From the NCBI GenBank assembly GCA_003168375.1, contig PMSI01000001.1, forward strand, positions 1,798,001 to 1,862,000: a DNA stretch of 64,000 nt, in the 5' to 3' direction. Position numbers and translations under genes: made by a program. The DNA comes from Vulcanimicrobiota bacterium (GTDB taxonomy: Bacteria > Vulcanimicrobiota > Vulcanimicrobiia > Vulcanimicrobiales > Vulcanimicrobiaceae). The notes beneath the pieces are model-generated. The model had not been told where the DNA came from and searched no databases. It saw only the letters and a list, made by a program, of their open reading frames with translations. How positions within the stretch are numbered: the first letter of the stretch is position 1; every line of letters starts with the position of its first letter. Shown here piece by piece: positions 37,076 to 48,144 of the stretch.

Positions 37076-38011
37076 GTGCGGGTTCTCGTCACGGGGGCGC
37101 GCGGGTTCGTCGGAGGTCACCTCACCGCGGCCCTGCGCGCGCGCGGGCACGAGGTGATCGAAGCCGACCGCGCCGCACACGACGACGAGGTGCTGGAGCT
37201 CGACGTCACCGACGGGCTCGCGGTACGTGCGGCGTTCGACCTCGCACGGCCGGACGCCGTCGCACACCTCGCGGCGCAAGCGTCGGTCCCCGGATCGCTC
37301 AAGGATCCGGACGGGACGTTCGCGGTGAACGCGGGCGGGACGCTGCACGTGCTCGACGCCGCGCGCGCCGTTGCGGCCGGAGGTGCGCGCGCACGGGTGC
37401 TCGTCGCAAGCAGCGCCGACGTGTACGGTGCGCAGCCGCCGGCGTCGTATCCGCTGCGCGAAACGGCGCCGCCGCTGCCGCGCAACCCCTACGCCGCGAG
37501 CAAAGCGGCCGCCGAGGCCTTGGCGCAAGCGTACGCGCGCTCGTACGGCGTCGACGCGGTCGTGACGCGCGCCTTCAACCACATCGGCCCGCACCAGGAC
37601 GAGCAGTTCGCCGTCGCGTCGTTCGCCGCCCAGATCGCGCGCGTCGAGGCGGGGCTCGACCGCGTCGTCCGCGTCGGCAACCTCGAGGCGAGCCGCGACG
37701 TGCTCGACGTGCGCGACGTGTGCGCAGCATACGTGCTGCTGCTCGAAGGCGGCGGTGAAGCCGGCGAGGTGTACAACATCTGCAGCGGAACGGCGACGAC
37801 GATACGCGAGCTGCTGCGCCGGCTGATCGAGATCGGCCGCGTCCCGGTCGAGGTGCGTGAAGACCCGGAGCGAATGCGCCCGTCGGACGTTCCGGTCAGC
37901 GTCGGCGACGCGTCGAAGTTGCGCGAGGCGACCGGCTGGACGCCTCGCTTCTCGCTCGGAGCCGCGCTGCGCGCCGTCTACGACGATGCGCGCACGCTGA
38001 CGAAGAGGTGA
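37076..38011 (+). CDS. rmd: GDP-6-deoxy-D-mannose reductase
   Basis: 311 residues. A short-chain reductase with GARGFVGGHL at the start, SSADVYG, and YAASKAAAEAL for the Tyr/Lys pair. FNHIGPHQ and the ending region GWTPRFSLGAAL fit Rmd, which makes GDP-D-rhamnose from the Gmd product. The GTG start lies one base after the gmd stop. GDP-fucose synthase (Fcl) is the alternative; the HIGPHQDEQF motif favours Rmd. Confidence 0.82.
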   Translation: MRVLVTGARGFVGGHLTAALRARGHEVIEADRAAHDDEVLELDVTDGLAVRAAFDLARPDAVAHLAAQASVPGSLKDPDGTFAVNAGGTLHVLDAARAVAAGGARARVLVASSADVYGAQPPASYPLRETAPPLPRNPYAASKAAAEALAQAYARSYGVDAVVTRAFNHIGPHQDEQFAVASFAAQIARVEAGLDRVVRVGNLEASRDVLDVRDVCAAYVLLLEGGGEAGEVYNICSGTATTIRELLRRLIEIGRVPVEVREDPERMRPSDVPVSVGDASKLREATGWTPRFSLGAALRAVYDDARTLTKR

Positions 38012-38015
38012 CCAG

Positions 38016-38621
38016 GTGAACGAGCGAACCCCGGACGAAGCCGGTCTCGACGCGTTCGTGTTCGGCAACCGCGGTGCGCTGCTCGCGCTGCCGGCGGTCG
38101 TCCTGGCGGCGCTCGGCCGGCCGAGCGCGTTTTCGATCGCGATCGGCTTGCCGCTCGCGTTCGCCGGCGAAGCGGTACGCATGTGGGCCGTCGGCTACAG
38201 CGGCGTGACGACTCGCGGTGATACCGTCATCGCGCCCGCACTGGTCACGGCCGGACCGTACGCCTACGTGCGCAACCCGCTCTATGTCGGCAACGTCATG
38301 ACGGCGGCCGGCTTCGCGCTCGCGTTCACCGGGAAGAATTCGGCGCCGATGCGCTTCGCGCTGGTCGGCGGATCGCTCGCCGCGATGCTCGGTGTCTACG
38401 CGATCATCGTGCCGCACGAGGAGAAGTACCTGCGCGCGACGTTCGGAGAAGCGTTCGACGACTACGTCGAGCGCGTTCCGCGCATCGTGCCCTCCCTGGA
38501 ACCCGGCGAACCCCAGCAGGGGTCGTACGATCCCGACGTGATCGGCAAAGCGGAGTCTCGAACCTGGATCACCTTGGGCGTGATGCTCGGCGTGCTCGCG
38601 CTCAAGGCACTGCGGGGGTGA
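38016..38621 (+). CDS. Isoprenylcysteine carboxyl methyltransferase-like membrane protein
   Basis: 201 residues with about four hydrophobic helices. The C-terminal signature GPYAYVRNPLYVGN, followed by a Glu-Glu pair (PHEEKYLRATFGEAFDDY) and VPR, is typical of the ICMT/PEMT family, which binds SAM at the membrane face. The substrate may be a lipid or a small molecule. AGGTGA precedes the GTG start. It overlaps the next gene (GTGA). Confidence 0.75.
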   Translation: MNERTPDEAGLDAFVFGNRGALLALPAVVLAALGRPSAFSIAIGLPLAFAGEAVRMWAVGYSGVTTRGDTVIAPALVTAGPYAYVRNPLYVGNVMTAAGFALAFTGKNSAPMRFALVGGSLAAMLGVYAIIVPHEEKYLRATFGEAFDDYVERVPRIVPSLEPGEPQQGSYDPDVIGKAESRTWITLGVMLGVLALKALRG

Positions 38622-39523
38622 CCGCGCACGCCGGCGGCTCGACCGCACGCCTGAAGGTCGCACTCGTCGCGACCGCGGGCGTTGCCGTGCTCGAGCTGGT
38701 CGGCGGCATCCGGGCGGGTTCGCTCGCGCTGGTTTCGGACGCCGCCCACGTCGCGATGGACGTCGTCGCGCTGGCGATCGCCCTCGCCGCTGCCGTGCAG
38801 GCGAAGCGCCCGGCGACGCACCGGCAGACGTACGGCTTCGCGCGCTACGAGATCCTCGCCGCGCTCGCCAACGGCGGCCTGCTCACCGCCGTCACCGTGC
38901 TGATCGCGGTCGAGGCCGTGCGCCGGCTGCTCCATCCCGAGCTGCCCGCCGCCGGGCTGATGGCGGCGGTCGCCGCGATCGGCGTCGCGGTGAACGTCAC
39001 CGTCGGCATCGTGCTGGCCCGTGGCGCCCACCAGAACCTCAACCTGCGCGCGGCGGTGCTGCACGTCGCCGGCGATGCGCTCGGCGGGCTCGCGGTGGTC
39101 GCGGGCGGCGCGCTGATCGCGTTGACCCGCGCGGCGTGGATCGACCCGGTCCTCTCGCTGCTGGTCGCGGTGATCATCGTCGTCGGCATCGCCGGCGTGA
39201 TCCGCGAGGCGACCGGCGTGCTGCTCGAGAGCGCTCCCGGACACGCCGAGGTCCCCGCGGTCCGCGAACGGATCGGCCGCGTCACGGGGGTCGTCGGCGT
39301 CCACGACCTGCACGTCTGGACGATCGGATCGGGGACCCACGCCCTCTCCGCGCACGTCGTCCTCGACGACCGCAAGCTCAGTGAGGCGAGCGCAATCATG
39401 CGCTCGATCGACGCGGCGATGCGGGACGACTTCGAGATCGCCCACGTCACCGTGCAGTTCGAGTGCGAGAGCTGCGATCCCGACACGACGATCGTCTGCA
39501 CGCAAACCTCGATGAGCGGGTAG
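38618..39523 (+). CDS. Cation diffusion facilitator (zinc-type metal exporter)
   Basis: 301 residues. Metal-binding HxxxD pairs are visible in helix 2 (SDAAHVAMD) and helix 5 (HVAGDALGG), as in CzcD/ZitB exporters. Six hydrophobic helices are followed by a cytoplasmic C-terminal domain with VHDLHVWTIGSG. A late FECESCD may add thiol ligands. It exports Zn2+ or a similar ion from the cytoplasm in exchange for protons. Confidence 0.9.
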   Translation: MTAHAGGSTARLKVALVATAGVAVLELVGGIRAGSLALVSDAAHVAMDVVALAIALAAAVQAKRPATHRQTYGFARYEILAALANGGLLTAVTVLIAVEAVRRLLHPELPAAGLMAAVAAIGVAVNVTVGIVLARGAHQNLNLRAAVLHVAGDALGGLAVVAGGALIALTRAAWIDPVLSLLVAVIIVVGIAGVIREATGVLLESAPGHAEVPAVRERIGRVTGVVGVHDLHVWTIGSGTHALSAHVVLDDRKLSEASAIMRSIDAAMRDDFEIAHVTVQFECESCDPDTTIVCTQTSMSG

Positions 39524-39660
39524 CTCGAGAGGCCAGGATGGCGGCGGTTCCGCGGCGCGCTCACGCCCAATTCGAAAATTAGGCGGGCCGAGTATTCGTG
39601 GAGCGCAGTGCGGCGCTCGTCGGGGCCGTCCATGAAGTGGGTGCTCGGCGATGCCCCGTA

Positions 39661-39678
39661 GTGCCATGACGCTGGCAC
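39661..39678. repeat. Hairpin 23 bases upstream of tnpB
   Basis: GTGCCA (39661-39666) and TGGCAC (39673-39678) form a perfect 6-bp stem with a 6-base loop. Subterminal hairpins mark the ends of IS200/IS605 elements, where TnpA binds them. Here it could also be a local regulatory hairpin. Confidence 0.5.
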
Positions 39679-39700
39679 AACGTCGCAGGAGGATGACCTC

Positions 39701-40992
39701 GTGGCATCGCGCTTCGATGGGCAGCTCCGTTGGCTGCACAAAGTCCGGCTTTATCCGAGCTGCGCGCAGGAACGGTCGCTGATCTCCATGTTGCGCGTGA
39801 CCCGCGAGCTCTACAACGCGTTGCTTCAGCAGCGTCGCGACGCCTGGACGACGCGCCACGTTTCGCTGGCCGGCCGCGAGCAGTACGCGCAACTCACGGA
39901 ACTGCGAGAGGCTGAGCCACGGTTCGAGGGCGTCTATCGCGAGTGCGAGGATGCGGTCCTGCACCGGTTGGATCTGGCGTTCGCGGCGTTCTTCCGACGG
40001 CTCAAACGCGGCGAAACTCCGGGATACCCGCGCTTCAAAGTCGCCGCCCGCTGGAATCAGTTGGAGTTTCCGCACGGCGACCGCGCGCTCAAGCTCGATG
40101 TCGTGCAACGGAGCGTGCGTGTGCCGGGTGTCGGATCGATTCGACTCCGCAAAGGACGGGCTGTACCGGAGTTCGGGCGTGCCTTCCTCGTGACGAAGAA
40201 CGGCCGCTGGTACGCTATCTTCGAGGCGCACCGCCTGCCATGCGCCTTACCCGTAACCGGGCGAAGCGTTGGGATCGACCGCGGTGTCCGGGTGCTTGCC
40301 GCACTCTCCGACGGCACGATGATCGAGAACCTGCGGGCCGGTTCCCGCCGCAGAGCCGTCGTCGAAAGGCACCAGCGCTCGCTCGACACCGCCACGGTGA
40401 AGGACGCGATCGGCAGACCGCTCAACAGGAAGGACCCTGCCCGCATCGCCGCAGTGCGTCGACTTGCTCGAGCCAAAGAGCGCGCGGCAAACGCACGGCT
40501 CGACTGGCTGCATAAGGTCAGCCGGACAATCGTACTGCGGTTCGATCGCATCGTCCTGGAAGCACTGCGGCTACGTTCGATGACGCGCAGCGCCAAAGGA
40601 ACGCAAGAAGAGCCTGGGGCTAGGGTACGGGCCAAGGCGGGCTTAAACCGGGCACTCTTGGATGCCGCGTTCGGGACGCTGGCGACCTTGATCCGCGAGA
40701 AAGCAGAGTATGCTGCTCGCACGGTGATCGAGGTGGACGCCAGATACACTTCGCAGACGTGTGCCGCGTGCGGATGCGTCTGCAAGGAAAGCCGGAAGGG
40801 AGCACGCTTTGCTTGCGTTCGCTGCGGCCATGTGGCCGACGCGGACGTGAATGCGGCTCGAGTGATCCTCCTGCGGGCGGAGTCGCCGCCCATGAGAGCG
40901 CCGGGTACCGCCCGGGGCGGGCAGCACGATGCAGCCTGGCCGCGCTCACGACGTTGGGAATCCATCGGCGGTCTGACGAAGTCTGTAGGGCT

Positions 40993-40996
<4 letters not shown>
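39701..40996 (+). CDS. tnpB: TnpB: RNA-guided nuclease of an IS605/IS1341-type element
   Basis: 431 residues. The N-terminal VRLYPSCAQERSLISML is typical. The RuvC catalytic residues are intact: Asp193 (GIDRGV), Glu287 (VLEAL) and Asp382 (ADVNAA). The zinc finger has Cys354/357 and Cys372/375. TnpB cuts DNA opposite a short guide in an omegaRNA made from the element's 3' end. The GTG start has a strong AGGAGG. The last 40 residues are low in conserved features and probably read through the omegaRNA region. The stop overlaps the thiolase ATG (ATGA). Confidence 0.93.
40875..40992 (+). ncRNA. Candidate omegaRNA region at the 3' end of tnpB
   Basis: Two hairpins lie here: GGGCGG/CCGCCC (40875-40880 with 40886-40891) and CCGGG/CCCGG (40901-40905 with 40911-40915). 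TnpB guide RNAs normally overlap the end of tnpB and continue past the right end into flanking DNA. This is an inference from position and folding only. Confidence 0.3.
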
Positions 40997-42330
<1,334 letters not shown>

Positions 42331-42344
42331 CCGGAGCCGCCGCC

Positions 42345-43220
42345 GTGCGAGTGTTGGTGGTCGGGGCCGGTCAGATGGGCGGCGGCATCGCGCAGGTGCT
42401 CGCCGCCAAAGGCCACGAGGTGCTGCTCAACGACGTCGACGAGACGCGGATCCGCCAGGGGATCGACGGAATCGCGAAGCGCCTCGAGCGCGACGTGGAA
42501 AAGGGCCGGCTCTCGCCCGCGCAGCGGGGTGAGATCTTGGCGCACATCGATCCGCGGGCGCACGTGCACGACCTCGACGTCGCGCTGGCGATCGAAGCGG
42601 CGACCGAGCGGCTCGATCTGAAATTGGATCTGTTCCGGTTCCTCGACGAGAACACGCCGCCCGAAACGATCCTCGCCAGCAACACCTCGTCGATCTCGAT
42701 CACCGTGCTGGGCGCGGCGACGTCGAAGCCGGGTCGCGTCATCGGCATGCACTTCATGAACCCGGTCCCGGTGATGAAGCTGGTCGAGGTGATCCGCGGG
42801 ATCGCAACCTCGGACGCTTCGTTCGCGTTCGTGCGCGACCTCGCGCTCGAGCTCGAGAAGACGCCGGTCGAGGTCCGCGATTTCCCGGGCTTCGTCGCCA
42901 ACCGCGTGCTGCTCCCGATGATCAACGAAGCGATCTATGCGCTGTACGAAGGCGTCGCGTCGGTCGAAGCGATCGATACGGTGATGAAGCTCGGCATGAA
43001 CCATCCGATGGGGCCGCTCACGCTCGCCGATTTCATCGGGCTCGACACGTGCCTCGCGATCATGAACGTGCTGCACGAAGGGCTCGGCGACTCGAAGTAC
43101 CGGCCGTGCCCGCTGCTCAAGCAGTACGTCGCGGCCGGCTGGCTCGGGAAGAAATCCGGCCGCGGCTTCTACGACTACGCCGGGGACAAGCCCCTTCGAC
43201 AAGCTGGGGACAAGCTGTGA
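42345..43220 (+). CDS. hbd: 3-Hydroxybutyryl-CoA dehydrogenase
   Basis: 291 residues. The NAD site GAGQMGGGIAQVL is near the start; EAATERLDLKLDLF, ASNTSSISIT and GMHFMNPVPVMKLVEV are classical, with the catalytic His in HFMNP. The GTG at 42345 is the first start that keeps the N-terminal strand (VRVLVVGAG). The end FYDYAGDKPLRQAGDKL extends past the usual FYDY end because of a short DNA repeat. It is followed by acyl-CoA dehydrogenase with a GTGA overlap. Confidence 0.9.
   Translation: MRVLVVGAGQMGGGIAQVLAAKGHEVLLNDVDETRIRQGIDGIAKRLERDVEKGRLSPAQRGEILAHIDPRAHVHDLDVALAIEAATERLDLKLDLFRFLDENTPPETILASNTSSISITVLGAATSKPGRVIGMHFMNPVPVMKLVEVIRGIATSDASFAFVRDLALELEKTPVEVRDFPGFVANRVLLPMINEAIYALYEGVASVEAIDTVMKLGMNHPMGPLTLADFIGLDTCLAIMNVLHEGLGDSKYRPCPLLKQYVAAGWLGKKSGRGFYDYAGDKPLRQAGDKL
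43182..43215. repeat. Repeat at the 3' end of hbd
   Basis: GGGGACAAGC occurs twice (43182-43191 and 43206-43215). The stretch between holds a near-palindrome, CCCC-TTCGACAAGCT-GGGG (43191-43209). It resembles a dispersed intergenic repeat that has landed inside the coding end and supplies the last residues of hbd. Confidence 0.6.
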
Positions 43221-44380
43221 TCGAGGCGAGCCGCACCGCCACGTTCGAGGTCACCGAGGACCAGCGCGCGATCGGCGACGTCGCGCGCGACGTCGCGCAG
43301 CGCGAGATCGCGCCGTACATCGCGGACTGGGACAAGCGGCACGTCTTTCCGCGCGAGCTGTACGGAAAGCTGACCGAAGCCGGGCTGATGGGGATGCTCG
43401 TCCCCGAAGCGTACGGCGGCGTCGGCGCCGACTACGTCTCGTTTGCGCTCGCGATCGAGGAACTGGCGCGGGTCGACGCGGGGACCGCGGTGACCGTGTC
43501 GGTACACTCGATGATCTGCAACGCGATCGCGAAGCTCGGATCGGCCGAGCAACGGGTGCGCTGGCTCGAACCGCTCGCCGCCGGCGACGTCATCGCGGGC
43601 TTCGGCTTGACCGAGCCCGACGCGGGCTCGGACGCCGCGGCGATCCGCGCGCCGGCGCAGCGCGACGGCGACGGCTGGATCCTCGGCGGGCGAAAGCAGT
43701 GGTGCACGAACGGGGAGTGCGCCGGCGTCGTGATGGCGATGTTCCGTACCGGTGGACCGGGTGCGAAGGGGATCAGCGCGTTCCTGGTCGACACGGCGCT
43801 GCCCGGGATCGTGGTCGAGAAGACGACCGAGAAACTGGGGATCCACACCTCGAACACGGTCGACCTCGCGTTCGACGACGTGCGGGTGCCGGCGTCCGCG
43901 ATGCTCGGCGCCGAAGGCGCGGGCTTCACGCAGGCGCTGATGACGCTCGCGTCCGGGCGGATCGGGATCGCCGCGCAGGCGGCCGGTATCCTGGCGGCGT
44001 GCCTCGACGCATCGGTCGCGTTCGCGAAGGACCGCGTCGCGTTCGGCAAACCGATCGGCGCCTTCGAAGGCATCTCGTTCAAGCTCGCGCGGATGGCGAC
44101 CGATCTCGACGCGGCGCGGCTGCTGGTCTACCGGGCCGCGGCGCTCGCCGACGCCGGGCGGCCGTTCGTGACCGAAGCGTCGAAAGCCAAGCTCTTCGCA
44201 TCGACCAAGGCGCGCGAACACGCTTCGGAAGCGATTCAGATCCACGGCGGCTACGGATACACGACCGAGTTCCCGGTCGAGCGCTACTACCGCGACGCGA
44301 AGATCACCGAGATCTACGAAGGCACCTCCGAGATCCAGCAACTGGTGATCGCGCGCGCGCTGCTGGGGCGGCTCGGCTAG
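43217..44380 (+). CDS. Acyl-CoA dehydrogenase
   Basis: 387 residues of normal length. FAD-linked oxidation of short-chain acyl-CoA. Motifs are GFGLTEPDAGSDAAAI, the WILGGRKQWCTNGE region, and HGGYGYTTEFPVERYYRDAKI. The catalytic base is Glu368 in IYEGTSEIQ. The GTG start overlaps the hbd stop. With thiolase and hbd it forms an operon for butanoyl-type acyl-CoA metabolism; the crotonase step is not encoded here. Confidence 0.92.
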   Translation: MIEASRTATFEVTEDQRAIGDVARDVAQREIAPYIADWDKRHVFPRELYGKLTEAGLMGMLVPEAYGGVGADYVSFALAIEELARVDAGTAVTVSVHSMICNAIAKLGSAEQRVRWLEPLAAGDVIAGFGLTEPDAGSDAAAIRAPAQRDGDGWILGGRKQWCTNGECAGVVMAMFRTGGPGAKGISAFLVDTALPGIVVEKTTEKLGIHTSNTVDLAFDDVRVPASAMLGAEGAGFTQALMTLASGRIGIAAQAAGILAACLDASVAFAKDRVAFGKPIGAFEGISFKLARMATDLDAARLLVYRAAALADAGRPFVTEASKAKLFASTKAREHASEAIQIHGGYGYTTEFPVERYYRDAKITEIYEGTSEIQQLVIARALLGRLG

Positions 44381-44778
44381 CCCTCGACCGGGTCCGTGAG
44401 GAAACGTTCGCGCAGTCCGGGCGGCGGCAGCGGGCACGTCTCTTGGCGGCCGAACCAGCGGTAGCGGTTGCGCCCGAACCAGCCGTACGCCGCGTCACGC
44501 CACGCACGCGGCACGAGGATCAGGGCGAACGCGAACGGCCACGGCGCGCGCAGCCCGAGCGCGAGGTGCAGCACCGCGTCGCTGCGTTCGTAGCGCCGCC
44601 CGTGGTCGAGCAGCACGAACGTCTCGGGATCGCGCGTCAGGTCGACGGCGTCCCCCAGCAGCGCGCGCGCTTCCGGCGACTGCAGCGGCGCGAACGCGAA
44701 CCGCCCGGCGGGATCGTTCGCGGCGATGAAGCGCACCGACCCGTTGCAGAAGTTGCAGACGCCGTCGAACAGGACGAT
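44377..44778 (-). CDS. DCC-family thiol-disulfide oxidoreductase-like protein (DUF393)
   Basis: The annotated frame encodes SIVLFDGVCNFCNGSVRFIAANDP, the diagnostic DxxCxxC start of this family. The C-terminus (RNRYRWFGRQETCPLPPPGLRERFL) also fits. The only ordinary start, GTG at 44736, lies after the CxxC motif. The frame opens at a TGA inside the upstream gene, and between it and the motif there is only ATC (44778) or CTG (44772). I placed the start at the ATC as a marker of the conserved domain, not as proof. A frameshift is another explanation. Function is probably membrane- or redox-related. Confidence 0.6.
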   Translation of the reverse strand: MVLFDGVCNFCNGSVRFIAANDPAGRFAFAPLQSPEARALLGDAVDLTRDPETFVLLDHGRRYERSDAVLHLALGLRAPWPFAFALILVPRAWRDAAYGWFGRNRYRWFGRQETCPLPPPGLRERFLTDPVEG

Positions 44779-44806
44779 CGAGCGCGGAGTGCCTTCGATC
44801 GAGAAC

Positions 44807-45562
44807 CTACTTCTTGTAGAAGTTGTCGCTGATCAGCTTTGCGACGAGGTGCGCGTCGGTCGTGATCGTCTCGTCGGAGGCGAGCTGGCGGCGAATGTGC
44901 GAGTTCAGGTCGTACGAGAGCGGCGAGATGAGATCGGTCGCGTAGGTCGTCGTGCCGCGGTCGCTCTCGTCGAAACCGTTGACCCCACCAACCGAGATCG
45001 ATCCTTCGAGCGCGATCGTCGCGTTGGGGCCGTCGATGCCGCTGACGCGGTACGTCGTCGCGCCTTTCGCCGGCGGCGGCGCTTGGACGGTCCAGCTCGC
45101 GCCGACCTGGACGGTTCGGTCCGCCATGAACCCGCGCGCGAGCAGCGGGAGGATGTGCAGGGCTTCGGGGCCGAGCGTTTTCGTCGGGTCGGCGGTCAGC
45201 CGCCCGTCCGGGTACAGCGCGACCCGCATCTTGGGCGCGTTGTTCAGCTTGCCGGAGTACGCCACGTCGACGACGAGTCCGCCATCGGGGGTCGCCGCGA
45301 TGACGTCGATGGTGAGGCGCCCGCTGTCGCTTCCGTCCATCGCGACGCTCGCGGTTCCGCTGCCGCCGACCCCGGGCGCCGCGGCATCGCTGCCGTAGCC
45401 GCCGTTGAACCCGGAAGTCTTCTTGTCGTGGCGCGTGTGCGCCGCGTACGACACGTCGTAGACGAGCGACCGGAGCACGCGAACCGGGGCATCGGGCGCG
45501 GCGAGGGCCGCGGTCGGAGCTGCGAGCGCGACGAGAACACCAAGAGCAAGCAGGCGGCGCAT
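44807..45562 (-). CDS. Secreted protein of unknown function
   Basis: 251 residues. A signal peptide (MRRLLALGVLVALAAPTAALAAP) is followed by a beta-rich mature chain with GLVVDVAYSGKLNNAPKMRVALYPDG and the repeat-like YRVSGIDGPNATIALEGSISVGG. The ATG at 45562 has GGGAGGGAC at good spacing, so the longer frame upstream is not used. No catalytic motif is seen. Confidence 0.6.
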   Translation of the reverse strand: MRRLLALGVLVALAAPTAALAAPDAPVRVLRSLVYDVSYAAHTRHDKKTSGFNGGYGSDAAAPGVGGSGTASVAMDGSDSGRLTIDVIAATPDGGLVVDVAYSGKLNNAPKMRVALYPDGRLTADPTKTLGPEALHILPLLARGFMADRTVQVGASWTVQAPPPAKGATTYRVSGIDGPNATIALEGSISVGGVNGFDESDRGTTTYATDLISPLSYDLNSHIRRQLASDETITTDAHLVAKLISDNFYKK

Positions 45563-45681
45563 ACGACGTCCCTCCCGTCGCCAGGGAATTTCGGCGCGCG
45601 GGCCGCGCCTCCGCCTCGCGCGCGGATGACGGAAAAGTCGTCCAGGGGCCGACTTTGGCGGCGCGGAACGGAGCGCGTCCG

Positions 45682-46869
45682 ATGAAACTGATGGAGTATC
45701 AGGGCAAAGACCTGTTCCGCCGGGTCGGCATTCCGACGCCGAGCGGGGTCTACGCGACGGCCGCCGGTGACGTCGCATCGTACATCGCCGCGCACCCCGG
45801 CTCGTGGGTGCTCAAGAGCCAAGTGATGATGGGCGGCCGCGGCAAGGCCGGCGGGATCAAGTTCGCCGACGACGCGCAGCACGGCGAGGCGCTCGCGCGT
45901 GAGCTTTTCGGCAAGGTCCTGAAATCGATCCAGAACCCCGACGGCGAGGAAGTCAAATCGCTCCTCGTCGAGGAGAAGGTCGACATCGCGAGCGAGGCCT
46001 ACGTGTCGATCGCGATCGACCGCGCGGCGCGCAAGCCGGTCGTGCTCGTCACCGCGCAAGGCGGGATGGACGTCGAGGAGGTCGCCGAGCGCGATCCCGG
46101 CGCGATCGAGAAATACTGGATCGATCCCGCGATGGGTTACTCGCCGTTCATCGGCCGCAAGCTCGCGTTCGACGCCAAGCTCCCCGAGGGTTATCGCAAA
46201 GCGTTTCCGTCGATCCTGGGCGCGCTCTACACGCTGTTCATGGACTACGGTGCGAACCTGGTCGAGATCAACCCGCTCGTGCTGACCAAGGACGGCCGCG
46301 TGATCGCCAGCGACGCGAAAGTCGAGCTCGACGACAACGGCCTCTACAAGCACCCTGACATCGCGAAATGGAACAAGGAGCAGCCGACGGACGACGATCA
46401 GGCGGCGGCGGTCGCGATCGGTCTCGGAATGTCGAACTACGCGAAGCTTCCCGACGAAGACGGCCGCATCGGCAGCGTCGGCGTGATCGCGAACGGCGCC
46501 GGCCTCGGCATGGGCACGATGGACGCCGTCAAGAACGCGGGCGGGGGCGCTGCGAACTTCCTCGACATCGGCGGCGGCGCGCAGGCCGACCTGGTGAAGA
46601 AGAGCTACAACCTGGTCACCTCGGATCCGCGCGTCAAGGCGATGTTCATCAACATCTTCGGCGGGATCACGCGCGGCGACCAAGTCGCCAAGGGGATCGT
46701 CGAAGCGCTCGCCGGCGATGACGTGCGCAAGGTCCCGCTCGTCGTGCGGTTGACGGGAACCAACGCGGAAGAGGGCCGCGCGATCCTGGCCCAGGCCGGC
46801 TTCGTTCCGGTCGAGACGATGGACGAAGGCGCCGCGCGCGCCGTAGCGCTCGCGAGCGGAGGCAAATAA
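45682..46869 (+). CDS. sucC: Succinyl-CoA synthetase, beta subunit
   Basis: 395 residues. ATP-grasp enzyme that forms succinate and ATP or GTP from succinyl-CoA in the TCA cycle. The start [14 protein letters not shown] is characteristic. [33 protein letters not shown] and [13 protein letters not shown] are all present. The ATG at 45682 is chosen over an upstream GTG because it matches the family start. Confidence 0.95.
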   Translation: MKLMEYQGKDLFRRVGIPTPSGVYATAAGDVASYIAAHPGSWVLKSQVMMGGRGKAGGIKFADDAQHGEALARELFGKVLKSIQNPDGEEVKSLLVEEKVDIASEAYVSIAIDRAARKPVVLVTAQGGMDVEEVAERDPGAIEKYWIDPAMGYSPFIGRKLAFDAKLPEGYRKAFPSILGALYTLFMDYGANLVEINPLVLTKDGRVIASDAKVELDDNGLYKHPDIAKWNKEQPTDDDQAAAVAIGLGMSNYAKLPDEDGRIGSVGVIANGAGLGMGTMDAVKNAGGGAANFLDIGGGAQADLVKKSYNLVTSDPRVKAMFINIFGGITRGDQVAKGIVEALAGDDVRKVPLVVRLTGTNAEEGRAILAQAGFVPVETMDEGAARAVALASGGK

Positions 46870-46870
46870 C

Positions 46871-47752
46871 GTGGCGATTTTCGTCGACAAGAACTCGAAG
46901 GTGATCGTTCAGGGGATCACCGGCCGCGAAGGCGCGTTCCACACGCAGCGCATGCTGGCGTACGGGACCAAGATCGTCGGCGGCGTCACGCCCGGCAAAG
47001 GCGGCACCACGATCGAGAGCGGTCAGCCCGTCTTCGACACGGTGAAGGACGCGGTCGAGGCGACCGGCGCCACGCATTCGATCATCTTCGTTCCGCCGTT
47101 CGCCGGCGCGGACGCGCTGTGGGAAGCGTACGACGCCGGGATCGCGCTCGCGGTCTGCATCACCGAGGGGATCCCCGCCCACGACATGCTGCGCGTCGTG
47201 AACACGACGCCCGGGATGCGCATCATCGGCGGCAACTGCCCCGGCGTGATCTCGCCGGGCAAGTCGCTGATCGGCATCATGCCGGGCCACGTCTTCAAAG
47301 AAGGCAACGTCGGGATGATCTCGCGCTCGGGGACCCTGACGTACGAGATCGTCGACGGTCTCACCCGGGCCGGCTTCGGCCAGTCGACCTGCGTCGGGAT
47401 CGGCGGGGACCCGATCATCGGGACGACCTTCGTCGACTGCCTCCGCGCGTTCGCCAACGATCCCGAGACCGAGGCGATCGTGGTCGCCGGCGAGATCGGC
47501 GGCTCGGATGAAGAAGACGCGGCCGCCTTCATCAAGGAGCACATCACCGGGAAGCCGGTGATCGGGTTCATCGGCGGCCGCAGCGCGCCCAAGGGCAAGC
47601 GGCTCGGGCACGCCGGCGCGATCATCTCGGGCAACACGGGGACGCCGGAGTCCAAGGTCAAGGCGTTCGCCGAGGCGGGGGTCCCGGTCGCGGACCGGCC
47701 CTCCGATATCCCCAAGCTCCTCGCGAGCCGGCTCAAACCCGTCCCCGCGTAG
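46871..47752 (+). CDS. sucD: Succinyl-CoA synthetase, alpha subunit
   Basis: 293 residues. The CoA-binding start [14 protein letters not shown] and the phospho-histidine His247 ([10 protein letters not shown]) are present, as are [11 protein letters not shown] and [10 protein letters not shown]. The GTG start lies one base after sucC, so both subunits come from one message. It completes the enzyme. Confidence 0.95.
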   Translation: MAIFVDKNSKVIVQGITGREGAFHTQRMLAYGTKIVGGVTPGKGGTTIESGQPVFDTVKDAVEATGATHSIIFVPPFAGADALWEAYDAGIALAVCITEGIPAHDMLRVVNTTPGMRIIGGNCPGVISPGKSLIGIMPGHVFKEGNVGMISRSGTLTYEIVDGLTRAGFGQSTCVGIGGDPIIGTTFVDCLRAFANDPETEAIVVAGEIGGSDEEDAAAFIKEHITGKPVIGFIGGRSAPKGKRLGHAGAIISGNTGTPESKVKAFAEAGVPVADRPSDIPKLLASRLKPVPA

Positions 47753-47757
47753 GGGTC

Positions 47758-47973
47758 ATGCGCTTCGGTTACAAGTGCGAGGAGTGCGAAGAGGCGATTT
47801 GGCTCGCCACCACGCGCGCGGAACTGCAGTGGCTTCGCAGCCGGCGCCACGTCGTACGGGAAGTCCAGCGGCACCTGAGCGCCGGGCTCGACGGCTGGAT
47901 GGATGAAGGGCTGGCGTTCCTCGACGCTCATGACGGCCACAGCGTGGTCGTCGTGGAGCGCCCCGGTCGCTGA
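47758..47973 (+). CDS. Small zinc-ribbon-like protein
   Basis: 71 residues starting [15 protein letters not shown]. One CxxC pair (Cys7, Cys10) could be half a metal site, and His-rich segments follow. An AGGGG lies just before the ATG, 5 bases after the sucD stop. I do not know the family. It is short, but the codon use looks real. Confidence 0.5.
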   Translation: MRFGYKCEECEEAIWLATTRAELQWLRSRRHVVREVQRHLSAGLDGWMDEGLAFLDAHDGHSVVVVERPGR

Positions 47974-48144
47974 GCGCGCCCCGCGCCGGCCGTCGCCGAG
48001 CCGTCCCGTCGAGGGGAAGCCAGCTCAGTCTGTCAGAAGAGTGCCAGGTCCGTCCAAGGCTTGACACGGCTATTCCTCACGGAATTCCGAGCCCGGCTCT
48101 CGGCTCGGTCAAACCCCACCCACCCATCGAAAGGATAGGTGCCC
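47974..48144 (+). promoter_or_regulatory. Leader of the TonB-receptor gene with a hairpin
   Basis: The 170-base gap has a TTGACA (48061-48066), but no convincing -10 at 16-18 bases. A hairpin CCGAGC/GCTCGG (48087-48092 with 48103-48108) precedes the ribosome site AAGGA (48131-48135). The leader may be regulated, but no known riboswitch is recognised. Confidence 0.35.
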
